Source: Pseudomonas baltica (GTDB lineage: Bacteria > Pseudomonadota > Gammaproteobacteria > Pseudomonadales > Pseudomonadaceae). Taken from it: a stretch of DNA of 64,000 bases. Positions within the stretch are counted from its first letter, which is position 1. Every line of letters begins with the position of its first letter. Positions 39,810 to 49,449 of the stretch are shown piece by piece. Where the stretch lies: positions 1,798,001 to 1,862,000 of the forward strand of contig NZ_CP134771.1 in the NCBI RefSeq assembly GCF_031880315.1. The letters are read 5' to 3'. The translations under genes and the position numbers were made by a program. The notes under the pieces were generated by a model that was not told the DNA's origin, ran no database searches, and saw only the letters and a list, made by a program, of their open reading frames with translations.

Positions 39810-41954
39810 TCAGCTGATTTCGCGGCGGAACGGCGGCAGTGCATTGAGGATCGCCTTGCCATAGCGCTGGGTGACGACACGGCGATCCAGCAAGGTGATG
39901 GTGCCGCGGTCCTGCTCGGTGCGCAGCAACCGACCACAGGCCTGGATCAGGCGCAGCGAGGCATCGGGCACGGCGATTTCCATGAACGGATTACCGCCCC
40001 GCGCCTCGATCCATTCGGCCAACGCCGCCTCGACGGGATCGTCCGGTACGGCGAAGGGGATCTTGGCGATCACGACATGCTCGCAATAGGCGCCAGGCAA
40101 GTCGACGCCTTCGGCGAAACTGGCAAGGCCGAACAGCACGCTGCTCTCGCCACCGTCGACTCGCGCCTTGTGCTTGTTGAGGGTTTCCTGCTTGGACAGG
40201 TTGCCCTGAATGAACACCTGACGCCGCCAGTCGCGATCCAGTCCATCGAAGACGTCCTGCATCTGTTTGCGCGAGGAAAACAGCACCAGGGTGCCGCGCG
40301 AGCCTTCGACCAGGTCGGGCAAGTCACGGATGATAGCGGCGGTATGGGCGGCGGCATCCCGGGGATCGGCGCCCAGGTCCGGAACGCGCAGCACGCCAGC
40401 ATCGGCATGATGAAACGGGCTTGGCACCACGGTGGTCACCGAGTCCTTGGGAATGCCGGCGCGCATGCGATAGCGGTCGAACTTGCCCAGTGCAGTCAGG
40501 GTCGCCGAGGTGACCAGGCAGCCGTACGCCACGTTCCACAGATTGCGCCGCAGCATTTCGGCCGCCAGGATCGGGCTGGCATTGACCTCGATGTCATACA
40601 GCGCGCCGCTCTCGGACAACGTCAACCAACGCGCCATGGGGGCGCTGTCTTCCGGGTCTTCGGCGGTGAACGCGGTCCATAGCTCCCAACTGCCGGAGGC
40701 ACGTGCCAGCAAGGTACCGAACAGCGGATACCACTCTTCGGCCTGGTGGCTGGCGATGCCGATATTGACCTCCCCTTCCATGCCCTCCTTGAGCAGATCG
40801 CTCAAGCGCGTGAACAGGTCGGTAAGGCGCGAAAAGCCTTTTTTCAGCTCGATGCCCATTTCGCGCATGTGCTCGGGAATCACCCCGCCGACGAAACGAT
40901 GACGGGGACGCTCGCGGCCTTCCATGTCTTCGCCCGGCTTGAAGTCCGCGACCTGCTCGCATGCCGCGAACATGAACTGTTGTTGCGCCTTGATCTCCCG
41001 CGCCAGCTCCGGTACCTGCTCGATGAGCTTGCCCAGATCACCGGGCAATGGGTGCTGGGCCAGCAGCTTGGTGAGATTCTTGGCGGTTTGCTCGAGCCAG
41101 TCGGCGGTGGAGCGCAGGCGGCTGTAATGGGCGAAGTGACCAATGGCCTTGTCGGGCAGATGGTGGCCTTCGTCGAATACATAGAGGGTATCGCGCGGAT
41201 CGGGCAGCACGGCGCCCCCACCCAGAGCGAGGTCGGCCAGCACCATGTCGTGGTTGGTAACGATCACATCGACCTTGCCCATGCCTTCACGGGCCTTGTA
41301 GAAGGCGCATTGCTGGAAGTTGGGGCAGTGCCGGGTGGTGCACTGGCTGTGATCGGTGGTCAGCCGCGCCCAGTGATGATCTTCCAGCGCCTGGGGCCAG
41401 CTGTCGCGGTCGCCATCCCATTTATTGCCGGCGAGCTTCTCGATCATGCTGGTGAAGAGCTTCTGGCTGACCTCATCGACCTCGATCTTGAAGCCTTCGT
41501 CTTCGAACAGCTGGGCCGTGGCGGTTTGCGCGTGGCCCTCCTGCAGCAGCGCGTCGAGTTTGGACAGGCACAGGTAGCGGCCCCGCCCCTTGGCCAGGGC
41601 GAAAGTGAAATTCAGCCCGCTGTTGCGCATCAGGTCGGGCAGGTCCTTGTAGACGATCTGCTCTTGCAAGGCGACGGTGGCCGTGGCGATGACCAGGCGC
41701 TTGCCGGCCTCCTTGGCAGCCGGAATGGTGGCGAGGCTGTAGGCGACGGTCTTGCCGGTACCGGTACCGGCTTCCACGGCAACGACGGCGGGCGGGCCAC
41801 TGCGGCGGCCTTCGTCATCGACCTCGATGTCACCCAGGACCTTGGCCACCTCGGCGATCATCAAGCGCTGGCCATAGCGTGGCTTGAGGCTCTTGGCTTC
41901 GAGGAAACGCGAATAGGCGCCCTGGATCTGGGATTTGAGTGCTGTGCTGATCAT
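39810..41954 (-). CDS. dinG: ATP-dependent DNA helicase DinG
   Basis: 714-residue XPD-like 5'-3' helicase that removes R-loops and helps forks pass transcription. Walker A VEAGTGTGKT and DEGHH (motif II, DEAH variant) are present. Four Cys that can hold the [4Fe-4S] cluster occur in RYLCLSK and in SQCTTRHCPNFQQCAF. The C-terminal motif QACGRLLRTEQDRG is motif VI. Length matches E. coli DinG (716). First gene of a minus-strand set with the GH-like and EstB-like genes. Confidence 0.95.
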   Translation of the reverse strand: MISTALKSQIQGAYSRFLEAKSLKPRYGQRLMIAEVAKVLGDIEVDDEGRRSGPPAVVAVEAGTGTGKTVAYSLATIPAAKEAGKRLVIATATVALQEQIVYKDLPDLMRNSGLNFTFALAKGRGRYLCLSKLDALLQEGHAQTATAQLFEDEGFKIEVDEVSQKLFTSMIEKLAGNKWDGDRDSWPQALEDHHWARLTTDHSQCTTRHCPNFQQCAFYKAREGMGKVDVIVTNHDMVLADLALGGGAVLPDPRDTLYVFDEGHHLPDKAIGHFAHYSRLRSTADWLEQTAKNLTKLLAQHPLPGDLGKLIEQVPELAREIKAQQQFMFAACEQVADFKPGEDMEGRERPRHRFVGGVIPEHMREMGIELKKGFSRLTDLFTRLSDLLKEGMEGEVNIGIASHQAEEWYPLFGTLLARASGSWELWTAFTAEDPEDSAPMARWLTLSESGALYDIEVNASPILAAEMLRRNLWNVAYGCLVTSATLTALGKFDRYRMRAGIPKDSVTTVVPSPFHHADAGVLRVPDLGADPRDAAAHTAAIIRDLPDLVEGSRGTLVLFSSRKQMQDVFDGLDRDWRRQVFIQGNLSKQETLNKHKARVDGGESSVLFGLASFAEGVDLPGAYCEHVVIAKIPFAVPDDPVEAALAEWIEARGGNPFMEIAVPDASLRLIQACGRLLRTEQDRGTITLLDRRVVTQRYGKAILNALPPFRREIS

Positions 41955-42049
41955 GAGTCTTGGGCGCTGAAGCCTGTATAAATTTTCAGTGTTTCAATCG
42001 GGTCGCTATCATACCCCGCTAAACCTCGGAACGCCGAACGGAGATATGC

Positions 42050-42514
42050 ATGGCCCTCTTCAACTTCTTCTACACCTTGCATGTCCTGGCATCGGTGGTG
42101 TGGGTCGGCGGGATGTTCTTCGCCTGGATGATCCTGCGGCCCGTAGCGGCTGCAACCTTGGAAGGGCCGACGCGACTGGGATTATGGGCGGGAATTTTCC
42201 CACGCTTCTTCGCCTGGGTCTGGCTGTGTTTGCTGACGCTTCCGATCAGCGGCGTGGCCATGCTGCACCTGCGCTACCACGGTTTCGACGGTGCGCCGCG
42301 TTATGTGCAGGCGATGATGGGGCTGTATGTGGTCATGGCCGCGCTGTTTTTGCGGGTCCAGGGCTTGCAATTACCGGAGTTGCGACGCGCGGTGGATGCT
42401 CAGGACTGGACCAGGGGCGCGGCGGCCATGACGCGCATCCGCAGGTTGGTAGGAATCAACCTGCTGATTGGCCTGGCAGTGATCGCCTTGGCCTCGGCGC
42501 GGCCATGGTTTTAG
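42050..42514 (+). CDS. CopD-family membrane protein
   Basis: 154 residues with four predicted membrane helices, starting FFYTLHVLASVVWVGGMFF, the pattern of the CopD/YqhA-like integral membrane group. His10 in the first helix and His in LHLRYHGF could bind heme or copper. GGAG precedes ATG 42050. It is divergent from dinG. Copper role unproven. Confidence 0.75.
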   Translation: MALFNFFYTLHVLASVVWVGGMFFAWMILRPVAAATLEGPTRLGLWAGIFPRFFAWVWLCLLTLPISGVAMLHLRYHGFDGAPRYVQAMMGLYVVMAALFLRVQGLQLPELRRAVDAQDWTRGAAAMTRIRRLVGINLLIGLAVIALASARPWF

Positions 42515-42551
42515 CCAATGGCGCTGAAGCCAGTGCGCCGATAAAGGGCAA

Positions 42552-42824
42552 TCAGGCAGTCGTTGCGGGCCCGACACGGGGAATGGAAATGACGTGGAAG
42601 ATCCCGGTCAGCAGGATCTGCAGGCGATCGAACCATGGATGGCTACGACCGTGCAGGCGCCGATTGAATGCGACCAACTCCACCACGTGCAGCCCCAGCA
42701 ACGCCAAGGCGCCGAAGTGAATCAGCCACTCGAAAGGCTGCCCCAACGGCACGAACAGATTGACCAGCACTACCCACCAGAACAACAGCGTGAGCATTTT
42801 GCCGAACCACAACAGGCCTTTCAT
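42552..42824 (-). CDS. DUF1145 family membrane protein
   Basis: 90 residues, two or three hydrophobic helices (LLFWWVVLVNLFVPLG; WLIHFGALALLGLHVVEL), then an amphipathic C terminus. Matches the DUF1145 (YhhL-like) small inner membrane proteins of unknown role. GAGGTCGCCG precedes the ATG. Confidence 0.75.
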   Translation of the reverse strand: MKGLLWFGKMLTLLFWWVVLVNLFVPLGQPFEWLIHFGALALLGLHVVELVAFNRRLHGRSHPWFDRLQILLTGIFHVISIPRVGPATTA

Positions 42825-42907
42825 CGGCGACCTCGGTAAAAGTGAAAGAGGCGTACCTTAGCGCCTGAATGCACAATTTCCCAGCCAAGACCTTTGGCCA
42901 GCCTCTC

Positions 42908-42983
42908 TGGCCTCTTCGCGGGCGAGCCCTGCTCCCACAAATGCGCGACTCAACACGGTGGGAGCAAAGCTTGCTCGCGGAGA
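42908..42983. repeat. REP doublet (inverted pair)
   Basis: Units at 42908-42938 and 42958-42983 in opposite orientation with the GTGGGAGCAAAGCTTGCTCG core, between the DUF1145 gene and the OmpA-like gene. Confidence 0.75.
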
Positions 42984-43005
42984 CGTCATCGGCAGCGCCA
43001 ATGCT

Positions 43006-43746
43006 TCAACGACTCAAATGCAACTCGACCCGTCGATTCTGCGATCGTCCCTCTGCGGTCGCGTTATCCGCCACCGGCTGGCTCTCGCCCATGCCTTCGC
43101 TGGTCAGCAGGCTGGAAGACACGCCCTCGGCGGTGAGGAACTTCACCACACTGGCGGCCCGGCGCTCGGAGAGTTTCTGGTTGTAGGCATCAGTACCGAC
43201 GCTGTCGGTGTGCCCCACGACCTTGATCCCCTTGATGTCGGTTTTCTTCAGATCATCGACCAGCTTGCTCAACTCCGATTGGAACTCCGGCGTCAGCACC
43301 GACGAATCGAAGGCGAACAGCACATTCTCGGCATCACTGAGCGTAATCACCTGCTCAGCCACAGGCGGCACAGGCGGCGGGGCTTCAGGTGCCTTGGCTG
43401 GATACTGCGGCAGCGGGCAACCGTTGGCCATGCTCACCGGTGTATGCGGCGGAGTGCCTTTGCAACGGTCGCGACGGTCGAACACCCCATCACCGTCTTC
43501 GTCGCCGTCATGGGCAAAGCAGATCAACCCCCCGGCGATAGCCCCCAAGGCTGCACCGCCACCTGCCCACGCACCACTTTTGATAGCACCGAGGCCGCCG
43601 CCGACCAGGCCACCCACCACACTGCAAATAGGCCAGTTCCTTTGGTTGAGCGGTGCACTGCCATCACTGTGTGTGGTCATCGCGCACCCCGAAAGAACAC
43701 TACTGACCAGAAGAACGGGAATGAATCCCCGCGTGAGATTTCTCAT
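43006..43746 (-). CDS. OmpA-family lipoprotein with calcium-binding repeat
   Basis: 246 residues. Lipobox SSVLSGC; then a glycine-zipper stretch (GGLVGGGLGAIKSGAWAGGG). A single thrombospondin type 3-like repeat follows, DGDEDGDGVFDRRDRCKGTP, probably Ca2+-binding, and a Pro-rich linker. The C-terminal OmpA domain (VVGHTDSVGTDAYNQKLSE; RVELHLSR) anchors to peptidoglycan. AGGAG precedes the ATG. Compares with PA1041 of P. aeruginosa by position. Confidence 0.88.
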   Translation of the reverse strand: MRNLTRGFIPVLLVSSVLSGCAMTTHSDGSAPLNQRNWPICSVVGGLVGGGLGAIKSGAWAGGGAALGAIAGGLICFAHDGDEDGDGVFDRRDRCKGTPPHTPVSMANGCPLPQYPAKAPEAPPPVPPVAEQVITLSDAENVLFAFDSSVLTPEFQSELSKLVDDLKKTDIKGIKVVGHTDSVGTDAYNQKLSERRAASVVKFLTAEGVSSSLLTSEGMGESQPVADNATAEGRSQNRRVELHLSR

Positions 43747-43961
43747 CGTCTTACTCCTGGTTTCTACCGGCTGATGCCGGTCCAGGTGCAGTAAAGCAGG
43801 CCCGCAACGCCTCTACAAGCTAAAGCCGGCGCGGGCTGCAGAAAAATTGACACTTTGAAAAAGTTCCCTCGCAAGTGATTGAAATCTGCCAATTATTGAC
43901 CCGCCTATAGGCCTCGACGCGTGACCCGGCTAGTCTTGGCAGTTCTGATCGAGGACACCCC

Positions 43962-44459
43962 ATGACTGAAGGCTTTTCCACACGCACACCGCAGCAGGCC
44001 CTGGCGGCCCTGCTCGACCACCAGGCGGCCGAACGCCTGCTGGTGGTCGGTGCCGGACAATTCCCGGCGCTCGACGCCTATGCTGCGGCCCACTCCGGTT
44101 CGCGGATCTCGTCCTGCGCCCCAGGTCCCCTGCCGGCAGACCTCGCCGGCCAGCGCTTCGACCTGGCGGTGGTCATCGACTGCCTGGAGCATTTGCCCAA
44201 GCGCGAGGGCCTGCAACTGCTCGGTGGCATCCGCAATCTCAACGCCAGCCGCATCGCCGTGCTGGTGGACCTGGCCGCGAGCGGCTGGAGCGATACCGAT
44301 TTCTATTCCCTGGCCCTGCAGGCCAACGAGCGCTTCGAGCGCGACGGCCAGGTGCTGACGTTGTTCACCTATGATCTACGTGAGTACAAACAGGTCCCGG
44401 ACTGGCTCAATGCGCGGTTCTGGGCCAACCCGGAAAACTTCGGCAAATATTGGTGGTGA
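43962..44459 (+). CDS. DUF6231 family protein
   Basis: 165 residues, beginning [20 protein letters not shown]. The core VVGAG...[23 protein letters not shown] resembles the SAM-methyltransferase fold, but a methyl donor site is not certain. No signal peptide. The stop is 4 nt before ychJ-like, so the two are probably co-transcribed. Confidence 0.7.
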   Translation: MTEGFSTRTPQQALAALLDHQAAERLLVVGAGQFPALDAYAAAHSGSRISSCAPGPLPADLAGQRFDLAVVIDCLEHLPKREGLQLLGGIRNLNASRIAVLVDLAASGWSDTDFYSLALQANERFERDGQVLTLFTYDLREYKQVPDWLNARFWANPENFGKYWW

Positions 44460-44463
44460 CCCT

Positions 44464-44940
44464 ATGAGCATGGCGATTTGCCCCTGCGGCAGCGGCAACC
44501 TGCTGAATGTCTGCTGTGGTCACTATCATGAAGGCCACCCGGCGCCTGACGCCCGGGCGCTGATGCGCTCGCGATACAGCGCGTACGTGCTGGGCCATAT
44601 CGATTACCTGCTGGCCACCACGCTGCCGGCCCAGCAGCCCGGCCTCGACCGAGATGCCATCGAGCAATGGAGCGCGCAAAGCACCTGGCTGGGGCTGGAA
44701 GTGGAAAACGCGCAGGTCATCGGTGGGCAGCCCGAACACGCCTTTGTCACCTTCGTCGCGCGCTGGCACGACAGCAACGGTGAGCACAGCCATCGCGAAC
44801 GTTCGGCCTTTGTGCAAAACAGTGGCCGCTGGTATTTCATCGACCCCACGGTGGGCCTCGATGCAGGGCGTAACGACCCCTGTCCCTGTGCCAGCGGGCA
44901 GAAGTTCAAGAAGTGCTGCGCTGCCTACCTCAACCAATAA
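44464..44940 (+). CDS. YchJ family protein with N- and C-terminal SEC-C motifs
   Basis: 158 residues. SEC-C-type zinc motifs bracket the protein: [15 protein letters not shown] at the start and [16 protein letters not shown] at the end, with a cystatin-like YchJ middle domain ([22 protein letters not shown]). Role unknown; the motif binds Zn2+ and in SecA contacts SecB and ribosomes. ATG 44464 begins the motif; an upstream frame to 44371 overlaps the previous gene. Its 3' end overlaps the opposite-strand gene by 11 nt. Confidence 0.88.
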   Translation: MSMAICPCGSGNLLNVCCGHYHEGHPAPDARALMRSRYSAYVLGHIDYLLATTLPAQQPGLDRDAIEQWSAQSTWLGLEVENAQVIGGQPEHAFVTFVARWHDSNGEHSHRERSAFVQNSGRWYFIDPTVGLDAGRNDPCPCASGQKFKKCCAAYLNQ

Positions 44941-45451
44941 TGCTCAAGTGCGATGTATCCGGCGCAGGGGCCGCTGGTGCCGCCTTGGCCTGACCCAGAT
45001 CACTGCCGGTGGGCGCCAGGCTGAGTTGGCTGAGGTCCAGTGCCGGCGGCGGCACATCGGGTGTGGGTGGCTGCATCGCGGCGCCCACCTCGGCGATCGC
45101 GTAATCAGGCGCATCCACCTCGGTAAACGCCGCCATATAGACATCCCGCGGCACGACCTTGACGCGCCCGACGGCCTGCGCCGGGGCCGGGGCCGGGGCC
45201 ATTTCGATTTCCTCGACCTGGGCACCAAGGTCGACCACCTCGACCAGAGCACCGGCGCGCTCCAGCGTCGATCGATACTTCTCGGCGGCGGCGGCGTCGA
45301 GGCTGTTCTTGAGCACCAGACGACGCCCGGAAAACAGCAATTCGATGCGCTGTTCATCCGCCTGAAACAGCCGCGCGAGGTTGGCCTTGACCGCCTCCAG
45401 CCGAGCGCCGGGCAGCACCTGGCCAGTAAAGACGATTTCGTAAACGCTCAT
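44930..45451 (-). CDS. Uncharacterised protein with small N-terminal alpha/beta domain
   Basis: 173 residues. The first ~75 ([52 protein letters not shown]) form a compact domain that Pseudomonas proteins with a long variable C-terminal half share. The rest is Ala/Pro-rich and probably disordered. No membrane segment. The ATG 45451 is likely; the open frame to 45601 is Arg/Gly-rich junk. Function unknown. Confidence 0.65.
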   Translation of the reverse strand: MSVYEIVFTGQVLPGARLEAVKANLARLFQADEQRIELLFSGRRLVLKNSLDAAAAEKYRSTLERAGALVEVVDLGAQVEEIEMAPAPAPAQAVGRVKVVPRDVYMAAFTEVDAPDYAIAEVGAAMQPPTPDVPPPALDLSQLSLAPTGSDLGQAKAAPAAPAPDTSHLSIIG

Positions 45452-45603
45452 GGCAATTCTCCTCAGTGGGCCGCACAGGCCGCGCCGGCTGGGGGCCAGT
45501 ATGAACCAGGGGCTTTTTGCCCAACAAGGGCCGCGTGATATCCCGTCAGAGGGCTTGCCCCCGCCCCGGCGCTTGTTAGACTGCTGGCAAGAGGGAATCA
45601 CCG

Positions 45604-46107
45604 ATGAACTACAGGACGCACCTGACTCACGCCGTTGGCCTCAAGCACGCTATAGGCTTGGCATTGCTGCTCGGCCTTGGCGGCTGCTCGTCCTGGTTCA
45701 GCGGCCCTGACCAGGATCCGCAAGTGCATCTGGTGCACGTCGAGGTGGTCAAGGCCAAGGTCCTTGAGCAGCGCTTCGTGTTGCGGTTCAGCATCGACAA
45801 CCCCAACAACTCGCGATTGCGGGTGCGCGGGCTGATCTACCGGGTCACGCTGGGCGATACTCTGTTGACCGACGGAGAGGTCGACGACTGGTTCACCGTG
45901 GCGGCGCGCAGCAAGGAATATTACGAGATCCCGGTGCGCACCAACCTGTGGGAACACGTGCGCGACCTGGCGAAACTGCTCAAGCATCCCGATCGTCCCG
46001 TGCCCTATCGTCTGGAAGGCAGGCTGAAAACCGGATTTTTATTCAGGCATAACCTGCATCTGGACCACAGTGGTGAGATAATTCCCGGCGATTATCTTCC
46101 GGAGTAA
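45604..46107 (+). CDS. LEA type 2 (WHy domain) lipoprotein
   Basis: 167 residues. The signal has lipobox LLGLGGC. A single LEA-2/WHy beta-sandwich follows (VEVVKAKVLEQRFVLRFSID, then NPNNSRLRVRGLIY), a domain linked to stress or desiccation protection. GAGGG precedes ATG. The stop is 6 nt before the next gene, so they form a pair. Confidence 0.85.
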   Translation: MNYRTHLTHAVGLKHAIGLALLLGLGGCSSWFSGPDQDPQVHLVHVEVVKAKVLEQRFVLRFSIDNPNNSRLRVRGLIYRVTLGDTLLTDGEVDDWFTVAARSKEYYEIPVRTNLWEHVRDLAKLLKHPDRPVPYRLEGRLKTGFLFRHNLHLDHSGEIIPGDYLPE

Positions 46108-46113
46108 GCACAA

Positions 46114-46323
46114 ATGACCCAGCAACCCCATGTCCATGGCCCCGACTGCAACCACGATCATGACCATGCACATGACCATCACGAGCCCCATGGCCATGTT
46201 CACGGCCCGCATTGCAACCATGCGCCTCAAGAGCCGGTGCGCAATGCCTTGAAGGAAGTCGGCCGCAACGATCCCTGCCCATGCGGCAGCGCGAAGAAAT
46301 TCAAGAAGTGCCACGGCGCCTGA
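46114..46323 (+). CDS. Small His-rich SEC-C protein
   Basis: 69 residues. The N-terminal half is a His/Asp/Cys-rich metal-binding stretch with two imitations of HGP(D/H)CNH and runs such as [15 protein letters not shown]. The C-terminal 23 residues are a SEC-C motif, [17 protein letters not shown]. It could buffer Ni, Zn or Co, or deliver zinc. GGAG precedes ATG 46114. Confidence 0.85.
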   Translation: MTQQPHVHGPDCNHDHDHAHDHHEPHGHVHGPHCNHAPQEPVRNALKEVGRNDPCPCGSAKKFKKCHGA

Positions 46324-46340
46324 TCACGTAGTGGTCTACC

Positions 46341-46413
46341 GGGCCTCTTCGCGAGCAAGCTTTGCGCCCTCAGATGTATGAAGCGGGAGCAAAACTTGCT
46401 CGCCGACATGGCC
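46341..46413. repeat. REP doublet (imperfect)
   Basis: Units in opposite orientation (GCCTCTTCGCGAGCAAGCTT and GCGGGAGCAAAACTTGCTCG) in the 455-nt gap before quiP. The rest of this gap up to 46571 contains no recognisable gene. Confidence 0.6.
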
Positions 46414-46571
46414 ATCTATCCGTGGACCGTGTCCCACGAGTGGCAGAATCAGGACCTTGCGGACTTCCCCAACGTCCACCGCCGATTCAGCCCCATCAAG
46501 GCCCGCCCTGCAACCGCGCGGGCCTATGAATGGGTAGCGAAGATCCACCCGCCCAAGCCGTCATTACCCCT

Positions 46572-46661
46572 GCTGGAGCGGGCTCTGCCTGCGAAGGAGC
46601 CTCCTGTCATGCACCGGCGTGCGGGGTGGCCGATTCGCGAGCAGAGCTCGCTCCCACAGGG
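46572..46661. repeat. REP doublet (inverted pair) upstream of quiP
   Basis: Units TGGAGCGGGCTCTGCCTGCG and CGCGAGCAGAGCTCGCTCCC flank a 40-nt centre. Two doublets in one intergenic gap are unusual in this window. Confidence 0.6.
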
Positions 46662-46778
46662 AAATCATCGTCAGTGAGTTCTGCATGAGAAAATAAACAG
46701 CCCGCCCCGTCTTGCGTGGCGTCGATGCGCTCACTAACGTAGCGCCTTTGTGACGCCAGACCCGCAGGAGTTTCACCC

Positions 46779-49322
46779 ATGGCCTCGTCCGCCCGCCTTC
46801 GCTTCCTCCCCACCCTCGGCACTGCCGCTGCCGTCACCGCGCTGATGAGCCTGGCCGGTTGCCAGGGCTGGCTCGAAGACCGCTACGCCGCCAGCGTACC
46901 GCCGACCACAGGGGTGCAACCGCTGACCGGGCTGGCAAATAACGTGTCGATCCGCCACAACCGCCTGGGCATGCCGCTGATCGAAAGCAGCAGCTTCCAC
47001 GACGCGCTGTTCGCCATGGGCTATGAACACGCCAGCGACCGCATCAGCCAGATGGTCGGCATGCGCCTGCTCGCCCAAGGGCGCCTTGCCGAGATGGCTG
47101 GCCCAGGGGTGCTCGACGTCGACCGCTTCATGCGCACCGTCAACCTCAAGCGCCGCGCCGACGAGCTCTACGCCAGCGCCTCGCCACGCCTCAAGCGCTT
47201 CTTCGAGGTGTACGCCCGTGGCGTCAACGCCTATCTGTTCCGTTACCGCGACAACCTGCCGATGGACCTGGCCCAGGCCGACTACAAGCCGGAATACTGG
47301 AAGCCCGAGGACTCGGCGCTGATTTTCTGCCTGGTCAACTTCAACCTATCGGTCAACCTCCAGGAAGAGATCAACTCGTTGGTGCTGGCGCAAAAAGTAG
47401 GCGCCGACAAGCTCGCCTGGCTGCTGCCGACCTACCCCGATGAAGCCCTGCCCTTCGACGAAACCAGCAAGCTCAAGGGCCTCAATCTGGGTGGTCAACT
47501 GGCCAGCCTCGAGGGCCTCGACAAAGTGGTCGCGCAACTCGCCGACGTGAGCATGCTCGGCGTCGCTGCCTCCAACAACTGGGCCATCGCGCCGTCCCAC
47601 AGCCGCAGCGGCAAGACCCTGTTCGCCAACGACACGCACCTGCCGATCTCGCTGCCCTCGGCCTGGAACTACATGCAGATCAGCGCGCCGAAATACCAGG
47701 CCGCAGGCGTGACCATCGCGGGCGTACCGGCCATCGTCGCCGGCTTCAACGGCAAGGTGGCGTGGGGCATGACCATGGTCATGGGCGACAATCAGGACTT
47801 GTTTCTGGAGAAGGTCAAACGCGAAGGCAGCCGCCTGATGTATGAAGTCGACGGCAAATGGCAACCAGCCATGGCGCGCAACGAAACCTTCTTGATCAAG
47901 GGCCAGAAGCCGATCCGCGAGACCGTCTATGAAACCCGCCACGGCCCGTTGCTCAACGGCACCTTGGGGCAAAAGCAGCTCGACCTGCAGCCTTCCAGCT
48001 TCAACAGTGGCTACGGCCTCGCCCTGCAGACTCCGGACTTCAAGGACGACAAGAGCCTCGACGCATTCTTCGACCTGTCCCGCGCGCAAACCGTGGAGCA
48101 GGCCTCCGACGCCAGCCGGCAGATCCGCGCAGTGGCGCTGAACCTGGTGTTCGCCGATGCCCAGCACATCGGCTGGCAAGTCACCGGCCGTTACCCCAAC
48201 CGCAAGGACGGCCTGGGCCTGGTGCCATCGCCGGGCTGGACGCCGCGCTACGACTGGGACGGTTACGCCGACCCGATGCTGCACCCCTATGACCAGGACC
48301 CTGCCCAGGGTTGGCTCGGCACCGCCAACCAGCGCACCATCGGCAAGGGCTACGGCATGCAGTTGTCCAACTCCTGGTACTACCCGGAGCGCAGCGAGCG
48401 CCTGGCGCAGTTGGCCAGTGCAACGCAGCAGGACACCCGCAGCATGATCGCCATGCAATACGACCAGACCACCACCTTCGCCGACAAGCTGAAGAAGATG
48501 TTCGAAGCGCCCGGCATGGCCAAGCCACTCAAGGCCGCTATCGATGCGCTGCCTGAGACTGATCGTGCCAAGGCCCGCGAGGCCTACTCGCGCTTGATGG
48601 CGTTCGATGGCCGCTTGAGCCCAACCTCGGCGGATGCGGCGCTCTACGAGCTGTTCCTGCAGGAGAGCGCCAAGCAGATATTCCTCGACGAGCTCGGCCC
48701 GCAAGACAGCCCGACCTGGAAAGCCTTCGTGGCCAATGCCGACCTGTCCTACTCGGCCCAGGCCGATCACCTGCTGGGCCGTGAGGACAGCCCGTTCTGG
48801 GATGACGTGCGCACCCCGCAGAAGGAAGACAAACCGACGATTCTGGCCCGCAGCCTGGCCGCTGCGGTCACCTCCGGTGACAACCTGCTGGGTGGCGATC
48901 GCAAGGCTTGGCAGTGGGGCAAGTTGCACACCTACAGCTTCAAGTCCGACAGCACCAAACTCGCGCCGCTGCTCGATGCCAGCCAGCGCCTGGGCCTGAG
49001 CGCCGCCAGCAGCACCCTGGATCGCGGGCCTTATCCGGCCGGTGGTGACCAGAGCACGCTGAACGCGTCGGCTTATCACTGGGGCGGGCAGAACTTCGAT
49101 ACCTTCCTGGCACCGGCGATGCGCATCATCGTCGACTTCGGTCAGGTCGAACCGATGATGGGCCTCAACAGCACTGGCCAGTCGGGCAACCCGGCCAGCC
49201 CGCACTATGCGGACGGCATCGATGCCTGGCTCAAGGCGCAGTACGTGTCGTTCCCGATGCAGCGGCAGAACTTCGACAAGGCGTATGGCACCCAGCGGTT
49301 GACGCTGGTGCCTGGGAAGTAA
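46779..49322 (+). CDS. quiP: Acyl-homoserine lactone acylase QuiP (penicillin acylase family)
   Basis: 847 residues, the same length as P. aeruginosa QuiP (PA1032). Ntn-hydrolase precursor with alpha chain, spacer and beta chain; the beta chain should begin at the nucleophile Ser265 in [11 protein letters not shown] after self-cleavage. QuiP degrades long-chain N-acyl homoserine lactones, so it may quench quorum signals or scavenge acyl chains. The signal region ends MSLAGC, so a lipid anchor is possible. AGGAG precedes the ATG. The flanking order fits the PA1032 neighbourhood. Confidence 0.88.
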   Translation: MASSARLRFLPTLGTAAAVTALMSLAGCQGWLEDRYAASVPPTTGVQPLTGLANNVSIRHNRLGMPLIESSSFHDALFAMGYEHASDRISQMVGMRLLAQGRLAEMAGPGVLDVDRFMRTVNLKRRADELYASASPRLKRFFEVYARGVNAYLFRYRDNLPMDLAQADYKPEYWKPEDSALIFCLVNFNLSVNLQEEINSLVLAQKVGADKLAWLLPTYPDEALPFDETSKLKGLNLGGQLASLEGLDKVVAQLADVSMLGVAASNNWAIAPSHSRSGKTLFANDTHLPISLPSAWNYMQISAPKYQAAGVTIAGVPAIVAGFNGKVAWGMTMVMGDNQDLFLEKVKREGSRLMYEVDGKWQPAMARNETFLIKGQKPIRETVYETRHGPLLNGTLGQKQLDLQPSSFNSGYGLALQTPDFKDDKSLDAFFDLSRAQTVEQASDASRQIRAVALNLVFADAQHIGWQVTGRYPNRKDGLGLVPSPGWTPRYDWDGYADPMLHPYDQDPAQGWLGTANQRTIGKGYGMQLSNSWYYPERSERLAQLASATQQDTRSMIAMQYDQTTTFADKLKKMFEAPGMAKPLKAAIDALPETDRAKAREAYSRLMAFDGRLSPTSADAALYELFLQESAKQIFLDELGPQDSPTWKAFVANADLSYSAQADHLLGREDSPFWDDVRTPQKEDKPTILARSLAAAVTSGDNLLGGDRKAWQWGKLHTYSFKSDSTKLAPLLDASQRLGLSAASSTLDRGPYPAGGDQSTLNASAYHWGGQNFDTFLAPAMRIIVDFGQVEPMMGLNSTGQSGNPASPHYADGIDAWLKAQYVSFPMQRQNFDKAYGTQRLTLVPGK

Positions 49323-49338
49323 GGCTCACCCGCTCCAC

Positions 49339-49368
49339 TGTGGGAGCGGGCTCTGCCCGCCCCTACAG
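49339..49368. repeat. Single REP-like palindrome
   Basis: TGTGGGAGCGGGCTCTGCCC with CGCCCCTACAGG directly after quiP; the GCGGGC-TCT-GCCCGC core makes a tight hairpin. Confidence 0.65.
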
Positions 49369-49449
49369 GAGTCGATGGCATGCAACGGAGCTGAACTTCC
49401 CGCCAGCCATCCCCCTCATAACTGACAAGCCCACCACCCCGGCCAGCCC

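Noticed and set aside
46324..46778. Hidden small gene before quiP (plus-strand frame at 46378-46677)
   Set aside because: The frame runs through two REP doublets and its residues come from the repeat sequence.
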